Below, in pieces: positions 45,407 through 54,590 of a DNA stretch of 64,000 nucleotides; the stretch's first letter is position 1; every line of letters starts with the position of its first letter. Position numbers and translations under genes: made by a program. The notes under the pieces were generated by a model. The model was not told the DNA's origin and made no database searches. It saw only the letters and a program-made list of their open reading frames with translations. Source of the stretch: Bacteroidales bacterium (lineage in GTDB: Bacteria; Bacteroidota; Bacteroidia; Bacteroidales; JAADGE01); contig JAIORQ010000050.1 of the NCBI GenBank assembly GCA_021108035.1, positions 31,812 to 95,811 on the forward strand, in the 5' to 3' direction.

Positions 45407-46759
45407 TTAATCAATTCGATTATATTGACCTTCGTTAATATCTTTAATTAATTCATTATGAACATTTTCAGGCGGATCCAGAATAACAATTTTTTTCTTC
45501 TTAATTTTAATTAGATATAAATTTGTATTAAACAAAATCGGATGTGATTTGACACATACTTCATCTCCTGTTAAATTTACACAAATATCAACATTTTTAA
45601 TATCCGAGTTAAATGCCATAACAATGTAATCTCCTGATTTAAGAAACCTTTTCTTATTGTCTGCAATTAATTCAATATGTTTATTTTTATCATTATATAG
45701 GGAAGAAAGAACAATGATTCTGCTTTCAAACATCAAATTATTATCACTGTCAAAAGGATGAAAACGATTGACCGCTAAATCAAGACTGTATTTGATTTTT
45801 TTTTCGGTTACAGCAATTATAATTGTGAAGAATATACCGCCTATCATTTGAGCATTTCTTATTTTTGACTCAAAATCAGGAGGATAATCATAAATTATAA
45901 AAGAACCATTATCTTTGAGAAGTGAATAATATCTTTTTCCCAATCTGATATAGTTTCGTTTACCATCCGAAAATCCCCAGATATCAGTTATTTTTTTTCC
46001 GTCCGCCCCTTTAATTACGGTCATAATTGAATCATCTTTTTCTCCGGTATATTTCACATCGAAATGTTTAAGTGTATCAGGAGTAAAGTCGCGAAAGTCA
46101 TAAAATGTTGAATATATTCCTTTTTTTAATGAATCAATCATTGTAATGGGATAACAGGAATTATTCAAAGGATTGGAAAATATGTCCGTTTCTTTATAAT
46201 AATATTCGTTAGATAGCTTATTTGAATCCTTTCTATCCATATATTGTTCAAAACATATTTTTAATGCTTGAATTATATTATTTGAATGTTGTCTGGTAAC
46301 ATCAATTTGACTATAGTTTTCAATAAATGATCCTGCTTGAAATTTTTCATAGAATTTATCATTTTTTTTTGTAATAAAACTTACATTCATTTCACATATT
46401 GACAGTTGCATATTACTATATACATTCTCATATATAATAAGTTTGTTTATCCTTAAAATCAAGTGTTCAGAGTTTTCTTGAAAATTATTTGTTTCTGCAA
46501 TCAATTCATTAAAACTATCTTCTATAGGTTTATTTAAAAACACAGGTGTTTTTTTATAAAGCATACCTTTGAATATATATCCAATGCAGTTTTTTTCGTC
46601 TCGTACATCAATAATATCGTCTATAACAATATTTGAAGGTATTTTGAAGTCATATTCATCAAAATTTATATATTGTTCTTGTGCAACTGATTGCAACCAA
46701 TATGTAAAGATTAAGAAAAAAAGAAAACCCTGTTTGATAATAATTTTTAGACTTTTCAT
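45407..46759 (-). CDS. Exported protein of unknown function
   Basis: A 450-residue protein that I do not recognise. Residues 1-26 are a signal peptide (ending QSVAQE). The rest has no membrane helix except a possible short one near residue 310 (MIGGIFFTIIIAVTE). It is rich in Lys, Asp and Ile, with many alternating beta-like stretches and a Lys-rich segment IKIKKKKIVILDPPE near the end. The gene is followed on the same strand by nothing and preceded by a small membrane-protein gene 28 bp away, so the two may be co-transcribed. Confidence 0.65.
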   Translation of the reverse strand: MKSLKIIIKQGFLFFLIFTYWLQSVAQEQYINFDEYDFKIPSNIVIDDIIDVRDEKNCIGYIFKGMLYKKTPVFLNKPIEDSFNELIAETNNFQENSEHLILRINKLIIYENVYSNMQLSICEMNVSFITKKNDKFYEKFQAGSFIENYSQIDVTRQHSNNIIQALKICFEQYMDRKDSNKLSNEYYYKETDIFSNPLNNSCYPITMIDSLKKGIYSTFYDFRDFTPDTLKHFDVKYTGEKDDSIMTVIKGADGKKITDIWGFSDGKRNYIRLGKRYYSLLKDNGSFIIYDYPPDFESKIRNAQMIGGIFFTIIIAVTEKKIKYSLDLAVNRFHPFDSDNNLMFESRIIVLSSLYNDKNKHIELIADNKKRFLKSGDYIVMAFNSDIKNVDICVNLTGDEVCVKSHPILFNTNLYLIKIKKKKIVILDPPENVHNELIKDINEGQYNRID

Positions 46760-46787
46760 ATGATGTTCAACATATGTATAAAAACAA

Positions 46788-47237
46788 TCACTGTTTCCTC
46801 AAAAACAAATAAACAAACAAACCTGTAAACATTAGTCCCAACAAAGCATTTGAAATAAACGGTGCAATATCCGTAAGCCAAATTAATGATACACCAAAAG
46901 TTAATGCAATAAAAATTAGTACAGATGAAGCCAATTTTGCGGCAATTTTGTGATCTTTAAGATATTTAACTGCAAGAAAACTAATGCTGCCTAAAACAAC
47001 ACCACCCGCTATAAAAATCAGCCAATCAAAGTCAACTGTTTTTTGAATAATTTCTTTAATGGGTTTTGCAGCTTGCAGTTCCGGTTTCATTGCCAATAAA
47101 AAAAGTAAGAATACTAATACTCCGAATACAATACTTAAACCTTCATCTTTTGAAACATTAACAAAATGTATGCTTAAACCGATCAAAATAAAAAAGATGA
47201 TCCAAAAAATTACATAAAAAATTCCTTCTATTACCAT
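46788..47237 (-). CDS. Small polytopic membrane protein, unknown
   Basis: A 149-residue protein with about five hydrophobic helices (about 5-22, 30-50, 70-92, 98-118, 125-145) and short polar loops. No family motif was recognised. It precedes the unknown exported protein on the same strand. Confidence 0.6.
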   Translation of the reverse strand: MVIEGIFYVIFWIIFFILIGLSIHFVNVSKDEGLSIVFGVLVFLLFLLAMKPELQAAKPIKEIIQKTVDFDWLIFIAGGVVLGSISFLAVKYLKDHKIAAKLASSVLIFIALTFGVSLIWLTDIAPFISNALLGLMFTGLFVYLFLRKQ

Positions 47238-47571
47238 ATTAAACCTTTATTGAAAATTATAAACTACTTATTCCGCATTTGTTTCAGGATTGTCAATAAT
47301 TTTTGTTTATCCTTAATTATTCCTGTAACAATGAAAATAAAATATAAAATTTCCGACAAAGTAAGCTGTTTTCGGAAACTTCATAAAAATCTATTTTATT
47401 AAAATAAATAATAAACAAATATACAAAAGCTATTTTAATAAACTAATTGATTTTTTTTAAATAAAAAATTTATGCTGCAACCATTTGCATATCAGCCCAT
47501 AACAGAAAGGCGGTGAAGATTTATAATTTTTTATTAATTTTGATTGTAACAAATTTTACATTTATACGTCT
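47238..47571. other. Non-coding stretch before the sigma factor gene
   Basis: This 0.33-kb divergent intergenic region is AT-rich. It shows one weak 7-bp hairpin (TTTCCGA/TCGGAAA near 47350-47380) and the promoter listed separately. No small gene or RNA was recognised. Confidence 0.5.
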
Positions 47572-47579
47572 TATGTTTG
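47572..47579 (+). promoter_or_regulatory. Bacteroidota -7 element before the ECF sigma gene
   Basis: TATGTTTG fits TAnnTTTG and lies 13 bp before the ATG at 47593. TTTG and TTG triplets at 47539-47546 are slightly too far for a standard -33 element. Confidence 0.5.
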
Positions 47580-47592
47580 AACGCAGGAAATA

Positions 47593-48078
47593 ATGACAGT
47601 AAACGAATACAACAAAGCTGTAAATAAGTTTTCAGATAATGTCTATCGTTTCATTTTAAAAAACATTAAAAATGAAATGCGAGCTCAAGATATTGTACAA
47701 GACAGTTTTGAAAAGTTATGGATTAACAGAAAAGCAGTAATATTTGAAAAAACAAAGTCTTATTTATTTACAACAGCATACAGAACAATGATTGATTATA
47801 TCAGGAAAGAAAAAAAAGTAAATTTAACAGATAACAATGCAGTATTTGAATCAATACACGAAGATAATTACAGTGATATTCAAGAAGTTTTACACGAAGC
47901 TGTTTCAAATTTACCCGAAATACAAAGGTCAGTTATATTATTAAGAGATTATGAAGGTTATTCATATAAAGATATTGCAGATATTACAAATTTAAATGAA
48001 TCACAAGTAAAAGTATATATTTACAGAGCAAGAGTTTATTTAAAAAATTATATCGGAAAAATTGAAAATGTAGTATAA
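47593..48078 (+). CDS. ECF-type RNA polymerase sigma factor
   Basis: A 161-residue sigma-70-family protein with region 2 (RAQDIVQDSFEKLWINRK, YLFTTAYRTMIDYIRKEKK) and region 4 (LPEIQRSVILLRDYEGYSYK, followed by LNESQVKVYIYRARVYLK). It lacks regions 1 and 3, as ECF sigmas do. The next gene starts 20 nt after its stop and encodes a membrane protein with a short N-terminal cytoplasmic domain, a usual sigma/anti-sigma arrangement, followed by an outer-membrane protein that may be a target. Confidence 0.92.
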   Translation: MTVNEYNKAVNKFSDNVYRFILKNIKNEMRAQDIVQDSFEKLWINRKAVIFEKTKSYLFTTAYRTMIDYIRKEKKVNLTDNNAVFESIHEDNYSDIQEVLHEAVSNLPEIQRSVILLRDYEGYSYKDIADITNLNESQVKVYIYRARVYLKNYIGKIENVV

Positions 48079-48097
48079 AATAAATAAAAAAGTAAAC

Positions 48098-49078
48098 TTG
48101 AAAAAGATAAACACACATAATTACGAAGCATTTTTTTTAGATTACATTGAAGGAAACTTAAATGAATCACAAGTTCGTGAACTCAAAAAGTTTCTTAATT
48201 CAAATCCGAAATTACAAGAAGAATTGCATGATTTTGAAGAATTTACCTTAAAACCCGAAATCATTATTTACAAACATAAAGAAGAGTTAATACAAAATAC
48301 TCAAGCAAAACATTTTGAGATTAATGATTTTGAATATTTATGTATTGCTGATATTGAAAATGATATAACAAAAGAAGATAAAAATCTTTTGAAAAATAAG
48401 CTTGATGAAAATACAAATCGCATTAAAGATTTAAATTTATATAAGAAAACTAAATTATCTCCGGATTTAAACATAAGTTTTCCTAAAAAGAAACAATTAA
48501 CAAGAAGATATTTGCCTGTAGGGTTTAAAGTTGTAACTTCAGTTGCAGCTGCAATAACAGCAACACTATTAGTATTGAACATGAGCGGATTATTTCATGA
48601 ATCTGCAAATCAATCCGGAAAACAAATAATATCAAAAATTCAAAGCAAAGAATATAAAACTGTAAGTAAACAAGAAATATCGGAAAATACAAACATGCAA
48701 GAAAGATTAATTTCTCATAATCAAACAATTAAACAAACAAACAACAATGATCTTGCGTTCGTAGATAATGAGCCTCAATACAAGGAAAATATGTACAAGG
48801 AATTAACTGTATCTATTCCTGATATTAAAAAAGAGGCTCTTATCTTTTCCGGTTATAAAGATAATATGGTAAACAGCAAAATGAGTTTAACTCAATCGAA
48901 AAACAAATTAAATTCTAAAGAATTGTTATGGCAGTATGCTGAAACCGGTGTAAATGTATGGAAGTTAATATCATCAAGTGATATGGAGATGAATAATGCT
49001 TATAATGAAGACGGAAAGATTGAAAAATTAAATTTAACGGCTTCAAATTTTAAAATAAGTCGAACATTTTATAAATAA
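48098..49078 (+). CDS. Probable membrane-bound anti-sigma factor
   Basis: A 326-residue protein starting at TTG (48098). Residues 1-50 (NTHNYEAFFLDYIEGNLNES, then ELKKFLNSNPKLQEELHDFE) have the layout of Bacteroidota anti-sigma cytoplasmic domains. A single transmembrane helix lies at about 146-165 (VVTSVAAAITATLLVLNMSG), and the remaining 160 residues would be periplasmic and are low in recognisable motifs. The role is inferred from position behind the ECF sigma gene and from topology. The zinc-binding HxxxCxxC of ZAS proteins is absent. Confidence 0.65.
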   Translation: MKKINTHNYEAFFLDYIEGNLNESQVRELKKFLNSNPKLQEELHDFEEFTLKPEIIIYKHKEELIQNTQAKHFEINDFEYLCIADIENDITKEDKNLLKNKLDENTNRIKDLNLYKKTKLSPDLNISFPKKKQLTRRYLPVGFKVVTSVAAAITATLLVLNMSGLFHESANQSGKQIISKIQSKEYKTVSKQEISENTNMQERLISHNQTIKQTNNNDLAFVDNEPQYKENMYKELTVSIPDIKKEALIFSGYKDNMVNSKMSLTQSKNKLNSKELLWQYAETGVNVWKLISSSDMEMNNAYNEDGKIEKLNLTASNFKISRTFYK

Positions 49079-49171
49079 ATAAAACGTAAACCGGCAAAAC
49101 TGCCTGCCTATAAAATTTTGCAAAAAAAATTGAAACATAATAACAGAATTAATAATTAAAACAATCGTACA

Positions 49172-50329
49172 ATGAAAAACTTAAACATTAAAATTTTGCA
49201 TACATTTTTAGTCCTTATATTTGTCAGTGTACAAGTATTTGCACAAAAAGATACAACTGAATTTGAACTGGGAAAAAAGAAGCTGATTATTATTGATAAG
49301 AAAAATCAAAAAGAAAATGCAATTTATAATTTGGAAAAAGGTAAGGAAACTTTTGAAAAAGAAATTATACTTGCAGAAGAACTTATTAAGAAGCATGAAG
49401 AGCTTATAAAAGAGCAAGAAGAATTGATAAAAGAGCAAGAACTGTTGATCAAGGAAACCGGTGAACTCGAAGAATCAAAAGCTGAATTGGAAAAACAAAA
49501 AGCTGAATTAGAAAAACACAGAGCTTTAATTGAATTAAATAAGAAAAAGAAACTTGCATTTGAAAGCGGAGTTAGAGAAATTGATAAAGGAATTGAAGAA
49601 ATTGAAAAAGGATTAGATGATATTGATGAAGAACTTGAAGAAATGGATGATGATTGCATTGATTTTAAACTAAAAAGGAACACTCACAAAAAAAGATTCA
49701 ATTCTCATTGGGCAGGATTTGAATTCGGTTTATTTAATTTTGCTAATAGTTCACAAGCAATGGCAAACGACGAAGATGTTGATTTTATGAAACTCATTCC
49801 GGAAAAATCAATGGGTTACAAACTAAATATCTTTGAATTTAATGTTCCGATAAGCAAATATTTTTTCGGATTTGCAACAGGTGCAGGCTTGGAATGGAAC
49901 AGCATGGCTCTGTCCGAAAATATTAATCTGTATGAAGATGCAAACGGTGTTATACAAGCTGAATATATTGATGTAAATGTAAAAGATTTCAAAAAGAATA
50001 AATTGAATGCTGCGTACATTACTGTTCCGTTAATATTCGAAATACAGTTTCCTGTAGGACGCAAAAAGTTATATTTCGGAGCCGGTCTCACAGGCAGTAT
50101 GAGAGCATGGTCAAAGCAAAAACAAATATATATGATTGACGGCAGAAAATATAAAGATAAAAAACTTGATGATTTCCAACTTTCACCATTCAGATACGGA
50201 ATAACAGCAAGAGCCGGTTACGGCGGTATAGGTTTATTTGCAGAATATACACCGGTTCCGTTATATAAAGAAGGAAGCGGTCCTGAAATATTTCCCGTAA
50301 TGATAGGCTTACATATAATTGATTTCTAA
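49172..50329 (+). CDS. Outer-membrane beta-barrel protein with periplasmic coiled coil
   Basis: A 385-residue protein. A signal peptide (1-25, ending VFAQK) precedes a long charged coiled coil (about 35-150) built of units such as EELIKEQEELIKEQELLIKE. The C-terminal 220 residues have amphipathic beta strands and an end like PVMIGLHIIDF, which fits an eight-stranded PorT/OmpW-type barrel. The coiled coil resembles the C-terminus of the DUF4154 protein at 41.4-42.2 kb. Third gene after the sigma/anti-sigma pair, 93 nt behind it, so it may be under that sigma factor. Confidence 0.7.
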   Translation: MKNLNIKILHTFLVLIFVSVQVFAQKDTTEFELGKKKLIIIDKKNQKENAIYNLEKGKETFEKEIILAEELIKKHEELIKEQEELIKEQELLIKETGELEESKAELEKQKAELEKHRALIELNKKKKLAFESGVREIDKGIEEIEKGLDDIDEELEEMDDDCIDFKLKRNTHKKRFNSHWAGFEFGLFNFANSSQAMANDEDVDFMKLIPEKSMGYKLNIFEFNVPISKYFFGFATGAGLEWNSMALSENINLYEDANGVIQAEYIDVNVKDFKKNKLNAAYITVPLIFEIQFPVGRKKLYFGAGLTGSMRAWSKQKQIYMIDGRKYKDKKLDDFQLSPFRYGITARAGYGGIGLFAEYTPVPLYKEGSGPEIFPVMIGLHIIDF

Positions 50330-50358
50330 ATAATAAAAAATTAGATTTTTTGAATTAG

Positions 50359-50396
50359 AGCTTTGTATTCAGTATTGAATGCAAAGCTTCTTATTT
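50359..50396 (+). terminator. Probable intrinsic terminator of the sigma operon
   Basis: AGCTTTGTATTCA (50359-50371) pairs with TGAATGCAAAGCT (50376-50388) at 12 of 13 positions around a 4-nt loop and is followed by TCTTATTTT. It lies 30 bp after the outer-membrane gene. Confidence 0.7.
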
Positions 50397-50469
50397 TGGG
50401 ATACTTTTTGTAGTAACTATTATATGAAAAACATATATTTTTGGTCTTAACAAAATTAAAAAACTGCAT

Positions 50470-50811
50470 ATGAAAACTTTATTATTATTTTTAGGTTTAT
50501 CAATAATTATCGGAATAAATAATTCAATTGCTCAAACAATTTATGTAACAGATACAGAGGCTTGGGCCGATATCAAAGTTTATGTAACTGATACAGAAGC
50601 CTGGGCTGATCTGGTTGTGTATGTAGAAGACACAGAAGCGTGGGCTTCAGGAAACAAAGGGCTGTGGTATTTTACCGATACAGAAGTGTGGGCAGATAAA
50701 ACTGTCTATTTTACAGATACAGAAGCGTGGTCAGATCTTGTTATTTATTTTACAGATACAGAAGCATGGGCAGGTTGGAAAAAGAAATCAAAATTGCATC
50801 TTTTGGAATAA
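50470..50811 (+). CDS. DUF6150-like exported repeat protein
   Basis: A 113-residue protein with a signal peptide (1-22) followed by six units of about 14 residues of the form YVTDTEAWADLVV, the third longer (EDTEAWASGNKGLWY). This layout resembles DUF6150, where units usually read YKSDAD; here the variant TEAWAD is used throughout. No catalytic residues are evident. Function is unknown; repeated aromatic and acidic residues suggest a small stacked beta structure in the envelope. Confidence 0.7.
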   Translation: MKTLLLFLGLSIIIGINNSIAQTIYVTDTEAWADIKVYVTDTEAWADLVVYVEDTEAWASGNKGLWYFTDTEVWADKTVYFTDTEAWSDLVIYFTDTEAWAGWKKKSKLHLLE

Positions 50812-50838
50812 TTATTTGTTGGTTCTGTTAAATATAAT

Positions 50839-50929
50839 GGGTAAACAAATTTGCCACAGATTCAAAAATTAATTTTTTTGTAATCTGTGGCTTTTTTATT
50901 TCTTTACCCGCCAATATTGATATATAGCC
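50839..50929. repeat. Palindromic dispersed element B, copy 2 (inverted)
   Basis: GCCACAGATT (50853-50862) pairs with AATCTGTGGC (50882-50891). Its reverse complement matches 39775-39869, including GGGTAAA.AAATAAAAAAGCCAC and GGCT.TAT.TCAATAT. The stem is shorter than in copy 1 because an 8-nt part of the arm (TGATTCAC) is missing on each side. It lies between convergent genes. Confidence 0.75.
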
Positions 50930-50932
50930 AAT

Positions 50933-52759
50933 TTATTCAATAATTCCATATTTTTTCATCAAAAATGAAGCATTGAGATTTTGACTGATACCCTCTTTTA
51001 ATTTGTAATCAAATACAAGTTCGTTATTAAGAATTTCTACTTCGAAACGCTTGTTGGAAATGTTTATTGGATAATCTTCAGATAATTTTCCTAGTTGAAT
51101 GTCGTGTGTGGCTGCTAATCCGCTTGCATTCAGTCTTATAAGTTGTTCAATCAATCCCTTTGAACCTGTATGTTTATCTTTTGAATTTGTTCCTTTAAGC
51201 ATTTCGTCTAAAATAATAAACAGCTTTTTTCCGCTTTTTAAGTAATCAGTAATTTTTTTTAATCGCATTAATTCAGCATAAAAATAAGATTCATTTTTAT
51301 GCAGAGAATCATTTGTTCTTACACTGGTATATACCGGAATTGGTGTAAATGTCATTTCCTCGGCACAAACAGGAGCTCCGGAAGCAGCCAATACCATGTT
51401 AGTTCCTGTCGTTCGCAAAAATGTACTTTTCCCGGCCATATTTGCACCTGTTATAATTGAGATTTTTTTAAGTCCGTTTATTTCAAAATCATTAGTTACT
51501 CTGTTTTTATGATAAATTAAAGGATGGCCTCCGCTTTTTATCTTGAATATAAATTCCTCTTCCGAAATATTCGGAAAAGAGTAATCGGGATTATTGTAAT
51601 GAAAATTTGCAAAGCTGACTAAAGCATCAAACTCGCCGATTATAATAAACCAATTTGATATATTTTGTTTCAGTATTTTTTTTTGTTTTTCTAATCTGTG
51701 GAGGATTTGCAAATCCCATAACAAAAATGCATTCAACAAAACGCCAACCAACATATTTAATCGTATATCAAAAGCTTGCAGTATTTTATTAAGTTTCAGT
51801 AATTGAGAATAAGAAGATTGATTTTTTGTAAGTTTATTTTGCAGCTTCTGTAAATAATTTGAAGTAAAATTTGAAAACTCTGTAATACCAATCAGTTCCT
51901 TTATTTTTTTTAATGAGTTTGTTCTTTTTCCTAATTTAGTATGCTCTGAATTTATCTTTTTCAAATAAAAACCGATTATGCTTATATTAATTAAAGCAGA
52001 TAAAATCATAAATGCATAAGGGAGAATTTCAAAAATGCCTAATATCAACAAAACAAATGTAAAACCGGGTAAAATATATAATAAATACTTCCAAATTTTT
52101 TTATTTATAAATACTACAGATTCATTAGCCCATTTCAATAAATTATTCAATATTTTATCTTCTTTTGAATTAATCTTTTCATTAAATTTATCATCACAAA
52201 TTAAAGATGTCACCGTGAAGTTTTGCCGCCAATCAATAAATTTTGAAAGTTCTTTTACAGCAACTTGCCTTTCTTCAATCCTTTGTTTATCAAGGCATAT
52301 TTCGGTTAAGTCTTCAGCTAATTGATTTTTACCTGCAATTGTAGAAGTTCTGTTTATATATTGGAATAATGAACCTTTGCCGAAGATATCAAGGTCATAA
52401 GAAAAAGGATGATCAAAGTCAATATATTCATTTCCTGAATGAAATTTGTCATAAGTCCCGTTTAATGCAATAAGTTCATTATCATTAATTGTAATAAGAT
52501 TCAAGTTTTTTTTGATAGCTTTTTTAAGATTAATATTCTGTTTAACCAGAAAAAGAAATACTGAAAAAAGAATTATCAGTAAAATAATAACAAGTATTAA
52601 ATCAATTGATTTTGAAAAATAAATAATAACAATACTTATGACAAATATTAAGGCTCTGATATAAGATATTAAGCGATTTTTATTCTTTAATTTCAGAAGT
52701 TTGGAAGAGTATCTGTTTTTTCGGCTTTTATAACCGTCAATAATATTAGTATAAGGCAT
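50933..52759 (-). CDS. Membrane-anchored MutS-family ATPase
   Basis: A 608-residue protein. The C-terminal third is a MutS ATPase: Walker A TGANMAGKSTFLRTTG, Walker B FIILDEMLKGTNSKDK and the ATHD motif AATHDIQL. The mismatch-recognition and connector domains of MutS1 are missing. Instead, two hydrophobic helices lie near residues 35-80 and two more near 225-265. Starting at ATG 52759 avoids a TTG that sits in a -7 promoter element. Related Bacteroidota proteins are annotated only as MutS-related; a role in mismatch repair is doubtful because of the membrane helices. No mutL is nearby. Confidence 0.85.
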   Translation of the reverse strand: MPYTNIIDGYKSRKNRYSSKLLKLKNKNRLISYIRALIFVISIVIIYFSKSIDLILVIILLIILFSVFLFLVKQNINLKKAIKKNLNLITINDNELIALNGTYDKFHSGNEYIDFDHPFSYDLDIFGKGSLFQYINRTSTIAGKNQLAEDLTEICLDKQRIEERQVAVKELSKFIDWRQNFTVTSLICDDKFNEKINSKEDKILNNLLKWANESVVFINKKIWKYLLYILPGFTFVLLILGIFEILPYAFMILSALINISIIGFYLKKINSEHTKLGKRTNSLKKIKELIGITEFSNFTSNYLQKLQNKLTKNQSSYSQLLKLNKILQAFDIRLNMLVGVLLNAFLLWDLQILHRLEKQKKILKQNISNWFIIIGEFDALVSFANFHYNNPDYSFPNISEEEFIFKIKSGGHPLIYHKNRVTNDFEINGLKKISIITGANMAGKSTFLRTTGTNMVLAASGAPVCAEEMTFTPIPVYTSVRTNDSLHKNESYFYAELMRLKKITDYLKSGKKLFIILDEMLKGTNSKDKHTGSKGLIEQLIRLNASGLAATHDIQLGKLSEDYPINISNKRFEVEILNNELVFDYKLKEGISQNLNASFLMKKYGIIE

Positions 52760-52786
52760 TTTGAATTTTTTATCAGTATTTTTATA

Positions 52787-52794
52787 CAAATATA
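52787..52794 (-). promoter_or_regulatory. Bacteroidota -7 element before the MutS-like gene
   Basis: On the minus strand TATATTTG matches TAnnTTTG and lies 27 bp before the ATG at 52759. A T-run at 52814-52818 has the right spacing for a weak -33 element. Confidence 0.55.
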
Positions 52795-52963
52795 GATATA
52801 ATGATTTTTACTGAAAAAGCTTTCTGCAAATGATACGATTTTTTTAATCAAATTGTATATTTCTCAATATTTTCTCAACAATTTAAATCATTCCGTCAAA
52901 ATCTTAATAACAAATAAATAATAATATCGTAACTTTAAGTTTTTAATCTGTAAATTTAGAATT

Positions 52964-54550
52964 ATGAACTACACAAAAATATTATTAATCGGACTTTTTT
53001 TATGGGTGGGAGTATATTGTTCCCGGGCACAAAACAACATTACTGTAACCGATAATGCTTCCCATAATGCAGATGCCTCGGCAATGCTTGATGTTTATTC
53101 AATTACAAAAGGAATGTTAGTCCCCAGAATGACTACAACCCAGATGGTTACAATTTCAAATCCGGCAACCGGCTTACTTATTTTTAATACAAGTATAAAT
53201 TCATTCTGGTTTTTTAACGGTTCAATATGGGTAGATCTTTCGGGTGATACTGAGAGTTTATGGGGTGTAAATGCAACTACAGGAGATGTGTATTTAACTG
53301 ATTTGCAAACAAATATTGGAATAGGAACAGATACACCTTTAAGTAAACTCGCATTAGTTGCAAACACCGGTGCAGATCCGGATGAACCACTTTTTGAAAT
53401 CCTTGATGAATTCGGAAAACCTATCTTTTCTGTTACATCCGAGGGTGTAAGGATTTATGTTAAAGATGCTGATTCCAAAGGAGTATCCGGTGGTTTTGCG
53501 GTAGGTCGTTATGGAGCTGCTAAAGGCATTCCTGATACAACTTTTCTTATGGTAACACCGGACAGTACTCGGATTTATATTCAAGAAGACGGTAAAGGTG
53601 TTTCCGGTGGCTTTGCCGTAGGAAGATACGGTGCAGCTAAAGGAGAAACAAATACAATTTTTTACACAGGTACAGACAGTACAAGAATATATACTACCGG
53701 CTTATTGGATAAAGGTGTTTCCGGTGGTTTTGCTGTTGGCAGATATGGTGCAGCAAAAGGAGAAGGAGACCGATATATGCATATTACAGAAGATAACTGC
53801 TTTATCGGAATTGATGCCGGACTAAATAATGTTGCTAATCCTCCTATGGAGGGAGTACATAATGTTTTTATTGGAAATAAAGCCGGAATGAATAATATTG
53901 ACGGTTCAGCTAATGTTTATCTTGGTAATTGGGCAGGACGTTATAATGTTGGTAATTTTAATGTTTTTCTCGGAAACGGAGCAGGAGCTAATTCTAATAC
54001 AACAGGTTCTGTTCTTATAGGCTACAATGCAGGATACGATGAAACAGGAGATGATAAATTATATATTGAAACTTCAAATGCAGGGCAAGACGGAGCATTA
54101 ATTTATGGCGATTTTTTTTCTGACATCCTTCAACTTAATGCTGCAACAGGAATAGGAGGAGCACCTGAACTTCCATATATGTTGACAGTTCATGGTAATG
54201 CAATTGCTTTTGGATTTTGGGATATCTCTGATAAAAAATGGAAAAAAAATATAAGTAAAATAGAATCCGGACTTGATATTGTTAATAAACTAAACCCGGT
54301 TTCATATAATTGGAAATTAGAAGAATATCCCGAAATGAATTTTACAAAAGAAAAACAAATCGGTTTTATAGCACAAGAACTCGAACTTATTATACCGGAA
54401 CTTGTAAAAACCGATACTGAAGGAAATAAAGCAATTTCTTACAGCAAATTAACACCAATCCTTGTAAAAGCAATTCAAGAACAACAAAAACAAATTGAAG
54501 AGCTAAATAAAAAAATTGATGAATTATTAAAATTAATTGAAGATAAGTAA
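52964..54550 (+). CDS. Exported tail-fibre-like protein with S74 chaperone domain, paralogue 1
   Basis: A 528-residue protein. After a signal peptide (1-22) comes a region ending in Trp/Phe-rich strands (FNTSINSFWFFNGSIW), then three copies of KGVSGGFAVGRYGAAKG, then left-handed YadA-head-like repeats (NVFIGNKAGMNN, NVYLGNWAGRYN, NVFLGNGAGANS). The C-terminus is a peptidase S74 intramolecular chaperone (SDKKWKKNISKIESG, KQIGFIAQELE) with a coiled-coil end. The Ser and Lys of SDKKWKKN fit the autocleavage dyad. Likely a trimeric surface or secreted fibre. Confidence 0.85.
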   Translation: MNYTKILLIGLFLWVGVYCSRAQNNITVTDNASHNADASAMLDVYSITKGMLVPRMTTTQMVTISNPATGLLIFNTSINSFWFFNGSIWVDLSGDTESLWGVNATTGDVYLTDLQTNIGIGTDTPLSKLALVANTGADPDEPLFEILDEFGKPIFSVTSEGVRIYVKDADSKGVSGGFAVGRYGAAKGIPDTTFLMVTPDSTRIYIQEDGKGVSGGFAVGRYGAAKGETNTIFYTGTDSTRIYTTGLLDKGVSGGFAVGRYGAAKGEGDRYMHITEDNCFIGIDAGLNNVANPPMEGVHNVFIGNKAGMNNIDGSANVYLGNWAGRYNVGNFNVFLGNGAGANSNTTGSVLIGYNAGYDETGDDKLYIETSNAGQDGALIYGDFFSDILQLNAATGIGGAPELPYMLTVHGNAIAFGFWDISDKKWKKNISKIESGLDIVNKLNPVSYNWKLEEYPEMNFTKEKQIGFIAQELELIIPELVKTDTEGNKAISYSKLTPILVKAIQEQQKQIEELNKKIDELLKLIEDK

Positions 54551-54590
54551 AAATATATGAATCACTTATTAAAATAAATCCGGAGATATT

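Noticed and set aside
47461..47530. GC-richer segment near 47490-47520 checked as a tRNA.
   Set aside because: No cloverleaf, T-loop GGTTCRA or CCA-proximal stem could be formed.
49208..49683. Ser/Phe-rich open frames on the minus strand opposite the coiled-coil coding region.
   Set aside because: They are the antisense reading of Glu/Lys-rich heptads and have no start context or family match.
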